Shown: positions 7,084 through 12,499 of the stretch, piece by piece
Layout of the letters: each line of letters begins with the position of its first letter
Position numbering within the stretch: the first letter of the stretch is position 1
Source: Pseudobdellovibrionaceae bacterium
GTDB lineage: Bacteria > Bdellovibrionota > Bdellovibrionia > Bdellovibrionales > JAMPXM01
Length of the DNA stretch: 12,499 nt
NCBI GenBank assembly: GCA_022843085.1
Contig: JALHOI010000042.1
Location: 1 to 12,499 of the forward strand
Direction of reading: 5' to 3'
Notes under the pieces: model-generated
The model's input: only the letters and a program-made list of their open reading frames with translations
Database searches by the model: none
What the model was told of the DNA's origin: nothing
Made by a program: the position numbers and the translations under genes

Positions 7084-7090
7084 TCCTCCC
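7084..7090 (-). promoter_or_regulatory. Strong Shine-Dalgarno (GGGAGGA) of the secreted-protein gene
   Basis: On the minus strand GGGAGGA ends six bases before ATG 7077. It fixes the start and suggests high expression. Confidence 0.7.
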
Positions 7091-7219
7091 GGAAAATGAG
7101 TTGGCCCGTTCTAAGAGAGTGAACGCGAGAAGGCGATAATTTTTGTTTGATGCGGCGCATTTTTTTAGTCGGCACAACTCGTGCTTTCTCATGCTTAGGC
7201 GTGCTTAGGAGCTCGCTCT

Positions 7220-7240
7220 ATGAAACGTTGGCATCTATGA
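7220..7240 (+). CDS. Six-codon leader ORF (MKRWHL) overlapping the likely lpxR start
   Basis: ATG at 7220 has AGGAG at 7207-7211, eight bases upstream. It reads Met-Lys-Arg-Trp-His-Leu and stops with TGA at 7238-7240, which overlaps ATG 7237-7239 as ATGA. This could be a leader ORF that couples translation to the downstream gene. It could instead be the true, positively charged start of the signal peptide, separated from its hydrophobic core by a one-base frameshift. Too short to prove from sequence alone. Confidence 0.35.
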   Translation: MKRWHL

Positions 7241-8295
7241 ATCTTCCTGTCGGTTTTTGTTTTTTCTGTTTATCTGGACTTCTCGCCGTCTTGCTCGGCG
7301 CGGCCGAAATGGCCGAAGCCGCTGATCCTGGCCCTGCCGCACGACGAAAACTGGTCAACGAAGGCCAGGCGTTCGGCGTCGCGATCGAGAACGATTCGCG
7401 CAACGTCGGCGGACCCGGAGTCGATCAGGCCTACTCGAACGGCGTCAAACTATCTTACGTGTACGCACGCGACCGAATCCCCGCCTGGGCTCCAGGGTGG
7501 TTAACCCGCATGAATTACATTCAAGATCAGCTTTCAAAATCGAAGACAAATTTCGGTTTGTCAGTCAATCATCAGATCTATACGCCAAACAACACGCAGA
7601 TTCGCAACCTCATCCCGAACGACAGGCCCTATGCCGCTTGGCTCAATGCCGCTTTCGCGATGCACCTGAAAACACCAGAGAGATCTCAGACGCTTGAACT
7701 TAGTCTTGGTGTTGTTGGACCGTGGGCCCAAGGGGAAGGTTTTCAAAACGGATTTCACAAGTTAATCGGTGCCAAAGAAGCGCTCGGTTGGTCGAACCAA
7801 TTAAAGAACGAGTTTGTCGGACAGCTTTCCTACCAACAACGTCTATCAATTTTGGATTTGCGAAATCGCTATGGGTCTTATCTTGATGTTCTTCCCATGT
7901 TTGGCGCAGGCCTTGGTACCGTTTACATCGGCGCGCACGCTGGCCTACTTGCCAGACTTGGCTTGAACCTGCCAGACGACTTTGGCCCCGCTCGTCCTTC
8001 GGGCGGAGAAACAGATAGCTTTGTTTCACCCGTCGATTTCAAATCGAGTTACTACTTCTTTGGTGGCATCCGGGGAAATGCAGTCGCCCGAAATATTTTT
8101 TTGGACGGCAATAACTTCGAGCCTGGCCCGCGTGTCACCAAGTACCCATTTAACTTCGAAACTGAAGTTGGCGTCGGAATCCAAGTCATGCCGATCAGTC
8201 TCGTATGGCGCTTTGTCGTGCGATCGCCAGACTTTGAAGAAAACAGCGGCTTCAACAGTTTCGCCTCGCTGGGACTCACCGTCTACACCGATTGA
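7237..8295 (+). CDS. lpxR: LpxR-family lipid A 3'-O-deacylase, outer-membrane beta-barrel
   Basis: The protein (352 residues from ATG 7237) matches the LpxR/DUF2219 family, which removes the 3' acyloxyacyl chain of lipid A at the outer membrane. Landmarks: IENDSR (50-55, Asn52-Asp53, active-site pair), DQAYSNGVKLSY (63-74; Ser67 where Salmonella has an active-site Thr), NDRPYAAW (128-135), and GPWAQGEGFQNGFHKLIGAKEALGW (161-185), keeping the catalytic His174 and Glu181. The alternating aromatic/polar pattern and a C-terminus in LTVYTD fit a beta-barrel. The start is uncertain. The same frame is open back to TTG 7147/ATG 7150, but those have no ribosome binding site and add an unusual 29-30 residues. 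From 7237 there is a hydrophobic core ending at AEA (cleavage about residue 28), but the n-region lacks positive charge. A short leader ORF ends on this ATG. Confidence 0.85.
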   Translation: MNLPVGFCFFCLSGLLAVLLGAAEMAEAADPGPAARRKLVNEGQAFGVAIENDSRNVGGPGVDQAYSNGVKLSYVYARDRIPAWAPGWLTRMNYIQDQLSKSKTNFGLSVNHQIYTPNNTQIRNLIPNDRPYAAWLNAAFAMHLKTPERSQTLELSLGVVGPWAQGEGFQNGFHKLIGAKEALGWSNQLKNEFVGQLSYQQRLSILDLRNRYGSYLDVLPMFGAGLGTVYIGAHAGLLARLGLNLPDDFGPARPSGGETDSFVSPVDFKSSYYFFGGIRGNAVARNIFLDGNNFEPGPRVTKYPFNFETEVGVGIQVMPISLVWRFVVRSPDFEENSGFNSFASLGLTVYTD

Positions 8296-8342
8296 TCGAT
8301 CACATAAGATCCACTTGCTTCCACGCTGTTCGCAATTGGTAA

Positions 8343-8758
8343 TATCCCAATGCGATTGGCGAATCTAAATTCCGAGCGAATCCCGCTTCGCCTTCGGCAT
8401 CTGTGGCACTTCCGGCACTCATCTGAAGCTGAGACTTGCGCATCCGGTTCGGTCAAAGCCGCGAGTCAAACGATGTTCACGAAGTTTTTCAATACGTTCG
8501 CGCACGACTTGGTTTTCAAATTGAAGTCGAAAAAGTCCTCACAGCACGTCTTCGAATGGCAACCGCGACATAGCCGACACCGGACTTGTCGGTGTTAATG
8601 CGGGTTCGACGGCTGAAACTTCATTCGCGGGTCAGTGGTCGATTCGCATCTCAAGATTTCACTTCCTGAATATTCAAGATCGGCCGAGTACTTCGATCGA
8701 AAGCGGTGCGACCAGTGTCATGAATGGCGTCGTTGTAGACCCGCCACAACCATGGTAA
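8343..8758 (+). pseudogene. Possible frameshifted gene remnant upstream of hflX (function unknown)
   Basis: The 474 bp between lpxR and hflX hold no intact gene, but protein-like stretches follow each other in different frames. The run 8343-8426 ends in ANPASPSASVALPALI and a TGA. The same frame then reads 8433-8573 (including DVHEVFQYVRARLGFQIEVEK), ending in TAG. A second frame, open over 8525-8758, gives DTGLVGVNAGSTAETSFAG and ends VVVDPPQPW with TAA at 8756-8758. This last run has no ATG, GTG or TTG near its beginning, so it could only be translated after a frameshift. Codon choice looks like the neighbours. Nested inverted repeats (CCGACA 8574-8579 with TGTCGG 8587-8592; ACACCG 8577-8582 with CGGTGT 8590-8595) lie in the middle. 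It could be a decayed gene, a sequence error in a real gene, or chance. Confidence 0.3.
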
Positions 8759-8769
8759 ATTTTCGAAAC

Positions 8770-10248
8770 ATGCATTCAACAGACGATACCGGTAACTTAA
8801 ACGCTGTCCTTGTCGGAATTCTCACGCCCGGCATGTCACAAGAAGCACTTCACAGCTCGCTCGACGAACTCGGTCGTCTCGTGACGACATTGGGCTACAA
8901 AGTCATTGGGCGCATCTGGCAGAAGCGAAAGTCCGAACGCGGTTTCACTGTTCTCGGCGATGGAAAGCTACGGGAACTTGCAACCTGGACAGGGGGCACC
9001 GGCGTAATCGCGTCGAGCGTCGTAAAGAAAAAGCACAAAGCGTCTCTCAAATTTGGATCAACGGATAGCGACGACGATTCTGGCGATGACAGTCATGATG
9101 ACCGTTTTGACGGGCCGCCCGCTCATGAGCTGGACCGCGAACCAGAAACAGAAAGTGAAAGCGACCTCGCATCCAACGCGGCTCCACGAAACGCTAGTGA
9201 ACTTGCCGCGTTTGTTGTTTTCGATTGCGATCTTTCTCCGTCACAGCTGCGGAATATAGAAAGTGCTTCTCAGGCGCGAGCTCTCGACCGAACCGGTGTC
9301 ATTATCGAAATCTTCAGTCGGCATGCCAAAACCCGTGCCGCGAAACTTCAAGTCGAAATCGCGAGACTCGCTTACGTCGCGCCAAGACTTCGTGAAACAG
9401 GCGGCGATGAAGATCGCGGTGGTGGTGGCGTCGGTGGCAAAGGGGCCGGCGAAACCAGTCTCGAACTCGACAAACGAAATATTCGCGACAGAATCAAAGA
9501 GCTCAAAGACGAGCTTAGCGCTATCGCTGATGAGCATGACGTGCGCCGTGCAAGACGAGATCAGGAACTTACCGTTGCTCTCGTCGGCTACACTAATGCG
9601 GGCAAATCATCCTTAATGCGGGCCCTGACGGGAAGTGATGTTCTAGTCGCAGATAAGCTTTTCGCGACACTCGATACGACCGTGCGACTTCTTTACCCCG
9701 AATCGCGACCGCGAATCTTGATCTCTGACACCGTTGGTTTTATCAAAAAACTTCCCCATGATTTGGTTGCATCTTTTAAATCGACGCTCGACGAAGCGTT
9801 GAATGCATCGCTGCTTCTCTACGTCGTCGATTGTTCCGATTCGACTTTTCGATCGCAACTCGAAGTGACTCAGACGGTCTTGAGAGAGGTCGGCGCTGGC
9901 GATGTTACAAGTCGACTCGTGCTCAACAAGATCGACCGTCTTGAACCCCTCGATCTTGCGATGTTGAAACGTGAATTCCCTGATGCAATTTATCTTTCAG
10001 CGATTCGACCCAATGATATTTCAGATCTGCGGATCCAGCTGATCGAACATTTTGAACGCGAAATGGTTGACGAAGAGTTTCACATTCCGTACGCAGCCAA
10101 GGGCATTATCGGCGAGATTCGCGATCGTGCGCGGGTCCTTTCTGAAGATTACGACGAGCGCGGCGTAACGCTGAAGGTGCGGGGCCAAAAAGAACAAGTG
10201 AATCGTCTTCGGTCGCTAGTCAAAAAACAAAGCGAACCACATCGCTAA
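8770..10248 (+). CDS. hflX: Ribosome-associated GTPase HflX
   Basis: The 492-residue protein (from ATG 8770) has the HflX layout. An N-terminal domain (AVLVG at 12-16 to about 155) is followed by the linking helical segment (SPSQLRNIESASQARALDRTGVIIEIF, 156-182), the glycine-rich loop before GETSLELDKR (227-236), then the GTPase. GTPase motifs are GYTNAGKS (273-280), ATLDTTVR (299-306), DTVG (320-323), NKID (386-389) and SA (410-411). HflX binds 50S subunits and splits stalled or stressed ribosomes. E. coli HflX is 426 residues; here an acidic Ser/Asp/Glu-rich insert (about 99-133) sits in the N-terminal domain. The frame is open to GTG 8635, but residues before 8770 look non-native. ATG 8752 is an alternative, and neither ATG has a clear ribosome binding site. 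The stop overlaps the convergent helicase stop. Confidence 0.95.
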   Translation: MHSTDDTGNLNAVLVGILTPGMSQEALHSSLDELGRLVTTLGYKVIGRIWQKRKSERGFTVLGDGKLRELATWTGGTGVIASSVVKKKHKASLKFGSTDSDDDSGDDSHDDRFDGPPAHELDREPETESESDLASNAAPRNASELAAFVVFDCDLSPSQLRNIESASQARALDRTGVIIEIFSRHAKTRAAKLQVEIARLAYVAPRLRETGGDEDRGGGGVGGKGAGETSLELDKRNIRDRIKELKDELSAIADEHDVRRARRDQELTVALVGYTNAGKSSLMRALTGSDVLVADKLFATLDTTVRLLYPESRPRILISDTVGFIKKLPHDLVASFKSTLDEALNASLLLYVVDCSDSTFRSQLEVTQTVLREVGAGDVTSRLVLNKIDRLEPLDLAMLKREFPDAIYLSAIRPNDISDLRIQLIEHFEREMVDEEFHIPYAAKGIIGEIRDRARVLSEDYDERGVTLKVRGQKEQVNRLRSLVKKQSEPHR

Positions 10249-12499
10249 TTCGTATCAGCAGCTTCTGACCAAAACGACGCAACATCTTGAAGAATCTTTT
10301 CCGATACGAGCTCGTGCGGATTTTCTAGAAACCAATCTTGCGGCATCGATTTAGAATACGCCGGCTGAAGAAAGCGGTTGTCCATCAGCACAATGAGACC
10401 CCGGTCAGTTTCATTTCGGATGACACGCCCAGCGGCCTGCACGGCCTTCGCCATAGCCGGATAGGTGTACGCATAATCGAAGCCAGACCGGTAGGTCCGT
10501 TCATAATAGAGGCGCTTTTGTTCTCGTTCGAGATCGAAGCTTGGAAGCGGCGGTCCGACGACGAACGCGCCGATCGCCATCTCGCCTGGGTAGTCGATTC
10601 CTTCAGAAAAAACTCCGCCCTGAACTGCAAATACGAGATGCGATGATCCTTTAAACTTCAAACTTTGCAGCACCTCTTCAACCGCATCATTGCGCATGCC
10701 ACGGTCTTGGCGCACGACAGTAAAACCATCAGGCGTCCGCAGCTCGCGGTAGACATGATCGAGAAAGTCGAAGCTAGGAAAAAACGCAAAGTAGTTACCG
10801 GGCTTTAATTTTACAATTTTCGCGATCGCGTCGGCGATACGCGGATAATTTCGAGCACGTTCGGAAAACTTTGATGATACCTGCGGAATAATCAGCAGCT
10901 TGCGATTCTTCTTCTCAAACGGCGAAACGAATTCAGCGTGGCGAAGGTCAGGTCGCTTGAGGCCCATCAACTGACTGTAATAATCGAACGGCTTTAGAGT
11001 TGCCGAAAATGCAACCGTGTTTTCGAAGTCGCTGTAACTGGCTTTTAACATCTCAGAGGCATCGCAGCACGTGATCTTTACGGTCGGCGGGTTTGGAGTA
11101 AAGGTCGTAAAAAACTCTTCGCGGTCTCCGCTTACAAACTCAAGTGTTGACGTAAACTCGCTCCAATAGAAACACATTCTCATAACGACGTCGCGGGGTT
11201 GAATGTCGACATCCGAAGCAAGATAGGTCGACAAAAAGGTTCGCAGTTCTTCATCTTGCAGAAGAAACGCTTGTACCGGCGGGCGAATTCGCTCGGCACC
11301 GGTTTGTCCCTGCCGTCCGCAGGATTTAACGACTCGAATACACTCGTTCAGATGCTTTTGCGCTTCAACTCGAAACTTTTTTGGCAAAAGCAAAATCTCT
11401 TCATGCATTTTTTCAAGCGTGTACACCGAGAGTGCAGGCGAATAGTAATCCATTGCTCGCGTTGGAAGATTGTGAGCCTCATCAATCACAAGGTTTGGCT
11501 TCCCCTCTTGATCAAGCCCCGTCATCGGAATTCGGCCAAAAGCGGATCTCGGCGCAAAAACATAATTGTAATCGCAGATCACAGTTTCAACGTCGAGCGC
11601 AGCATCAAGCTGAAGTTCGAAGGGGCAAACTTCATATTCGCGGCCGATTTTTTCGAATGTCTTGGCGTTCAGCTTCTTTTTTTTGGCCAGTTTCTCAAGA
11701 AGCTTGTTTTCACCAAGCTTTGTGTAGTGGTCCTTCGCAAACTCGCAATACTCGGGATTGCACAGCGGTTCATTCTTAAAACAAAGTTTGCTTTTTGCAG
11801 TGATCACAAGCGACTTGATTTTCGCACCAGCCTCTTGAAGCCTCTCGACCGCGTCTTCAGCCACGGCGTGTTGGCTATTTTTAGGTGTCACGTAGATCAC
11901 ACGCTGGCCACGGGCTAGCGCTTGCTTGAGAGCAGGAAAAAGCACGCCCACCGTTTTTCCCAGACCCGTCGGGGCCTGAATCAGCATCGGACTTCTTTCA
12001 ACCATGCCACTCGTAATAGTTTCGATAAGCTCGATTTGTCCCGAGCGAGGTTTCGCGAAAGGAAATGGAAGCGTCGAAGCTGTATCGCGACGACGCCGCG
12101 CTCGCTTTTCTGCGAGCTTAGCTTGATGGACAATTTCAACCGAACGACGTTTCAGCCAACTTTCGTAATCGACGACATCAAGCTGAACTCCAAAATCAAG
12201 CGTCTCTCGATTTCGTGTCGACACAAGGTGAAAACTGAGTTCGGGAACGACCCCGTTCTGTAGCCAGTAAAAATAGCCATAAGTCCGAAGTTGTAAGAAG
12301 TAGGGATGATCGGCACCGCTCTCCCGAAGGCGCTTTTGAAGCTCGTAAATGTTAAATGTCGATTTGATCTCTTCAATCTTTGAAACTTCGCCTAAAGCCT
12401 GGGCTTTGAAAATTCCATCGACGCGGCCAGAGATCTCAAAAACAAATTCGTCGATCTCGAGCCGGTGGGAAATTTCAACCTCAGACACGTAGTTCTTGA
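10245..12499 (-). CDS. DinG/XPD-type iron-sulfur helicase with N-terminal PD-(D/E)XK nuclease-like domain (5' end cut by window)
   Basis: This minus-strand frame is open to the right edge. The GTG at 12488 is a possible start, but codons continue beyond it (KNYV...) and the family usually has more N-terminal sequence, so the 5' end is probably outside. Counting from GTG 12488 (747 residues): a RecB/Cas4-type nuclease-like region with Asp24 (GRVDGI), Glu40-Ile-Lys42 and QLRTY (66-70); Walker A APTGLGKT (172-179); four iron-sulfur cysteines C236, C243, C248 and C288; DEAH box (336-339); motif III-like SATL; and C-terminal motifs FSEGIDYPGE and QAAGRVIRNETDRG. This is a superfamily 2, XPD/DinG-like 5'-3' DNA helicase, possibly able to cut DNA as well, so a role in repair or replication-conflict handling is likely. 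Its stop shares bases with the hflX stop. E. coli DinG lacks this nuclease part. Confidence 0.9.
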   Translation of the reverse strand, partial: KNYVSEVEISHRLEIDEFVFEISGRVDGIFKAQALGEVSKIEEIKSTFNIYELQKRLRESGADHPYFLQLRTYGYFYWLQNGVVPELSFHLVSTRNRETLDFGVQLDVVDYESWLKRRSVEIVHQAKLAEKRARRRRDTASTLPFPFAKPRSGQIELIETITSGMVERSPMLIQAPTGLGKTVGVLFPALKQALARGQRVIYVTPKNSQHAVAEDAVERLQEAGAKIKSLVITAKSKLCFKNEPLCNPEYCEFAKDHYTKLGENKLLEKLAKKKKLNAKTFEKIGREYEVCPFELQLDAALDVETVICDYNYVFAPRSAFGRIPMTGLDQEGKPNLVIDEAHNLPTRAMDYYSPALSVYTLEKMHEEILLLPKKFRVEAQKHLNECIRVVKSCGRQGQTGAERIRPPVQAFLLQDEELRTFLSTYLASDVDIQPRDVVMRMCFYWSEFTSTLEFVSGDREEFFTTFTPNPPTVKITCCDASEMLKASYSDFENTVAFSATLKPFDYYSQLMGLKRPDLRHAEFVSPFEKKNRKLLIIPQVSSKFSERARNYPRIADAIAKIVKLKPGNYFAFFPSFDFLDHVYRELRTPDGFTVVRQDRGMRNDAVEEVLQSLKFKGSSHLVFAVQGGVFSEGIDYPGEMAIGAFVVGPPLPSFDLEREQKRLYYERTYRSGFDYAYTYPAMAKAVQAAGRVIRNETDRGLIVLMDNRFLQPAYSKSMPQDWFLENPHELVSEKILQDVASFWSEAADTN

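Noticed and set aside
7147..7236. LpxR start at TTG 7147 or ATG 7150
   Set aside because: No ribosome binding site, it crosses a hairpin-plus-T-run, and it puts 29-30 residues before the signal peptide core. Kept as a less likely alternative.
8293..8302. Palindrome TGATCGATCA on the lpxR stop codon
   Set aside because: It is short, has no loop or T-run, and GATC/TCGA words are very common in this DNA, so it is probably chance.
8350..8598. Plus-strand ORF of 82 codons starting with MRLANLN
   Set aside because: No ribosome binding site, His/Arg/Ser-rich composition, and other frames in the same DNA look more protein-like.
8635..8769. N-terminal extension of HflX to GTG 8635
   Set aside because: The added residues (MVDSHLKISLPEYSRS...) do not resemble an HflX N-terminus, and another frame over the same bases looks more coding-like.
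9409..9450. Glycine-codon repeat (GGTGGTGGCG type) in hflX
   Set aside because: It corresponds to the usual glycine-rich loop before the GET motif of HflX, not an independent repeat element.
11199..11918. Plus-strand ORF of 239 codons
   Set aside because: It is a long antisense shadow of the helicase, across the iron-sulfur and DEAH region; its translation is low in motif content and rich in Phe, Arg and Lys.

Overview
The window looks like chromosomal DNA from a Gram-negative, predatory-type deltaproteobacterium-like organism (Bdellovibrionota is my best guess). This rests on moderate GC content, heavy use of TCG/CGA codons, several outer-membrane and lipoprotein genes, and many tightly packed or overlapping genes. 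The taxon is inference; no rRNA or other marker is present. I saw no tRNA, rRNA, CRISPR array, insertion sequence or phage gene.

Left part (1-2740): a lipoprotein gene of unknown function runs off the left edge on the minus strand (1-813). It is divergent from an integral-membrane GT-C type glycosyltransferase resembling the PIG-V family (877-2046, plus). That gene converges on, and overlaps by 56 bp, a phospholipase/carboxylesterase-type alpha/beta hydrolase (2740-1991, minus).

Middle part (2878-6185): four plus-strand genes joined by overlapping stop and start codons. They are an OmpA-domain lipoprotein with a glycine-zipper segment, a short asparaginase-domain protein, glutamate 5-kinase without a PUA domain (proB), and glutamate-5-semialdehyde dehydrogenase (proA). 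proB and proA give the first two steps of proline synthesis. The asparaginase-like protein could supply aspartate or glutamate, but that link is inference. A large imperfect palindrome sits on the proA stop codon and faces the next, convergent gene.

Right-middle part (6250-8769): a secreted protein of unknown family (7077-6250, minus) with a strong ribosome binding site is divergent from an LpxR-type lipid A 3'-O-deacylase (7237-8295, plus). The deacylase start region is odd: a six-codon ORF with a good ribosome binding site ends exactly on its likely start codon. Next come about 470 bp without an intact gene, in which protein-like reading runs switch frame, possibly a decayed gene.

Right part (8770-12499): the ribosome-associated GTPase HflX with an unusual acidic insert, then, convergent and sharing stop-codon bases, a large XPD/DinG-type iron-sulfur helicase. 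The helicase carries an N-terminal PD-(D/E)XK nuclease-like domain and is cut by the right edge. The window is mostly housekeeping and envelope genes. I do not see a clear new multi-gene system; the best leads are the coupled lipoprotein-asparaginase-proBA unit, the LpxR leader, the broken region before hflX, and the nuclease-helicase fusion.
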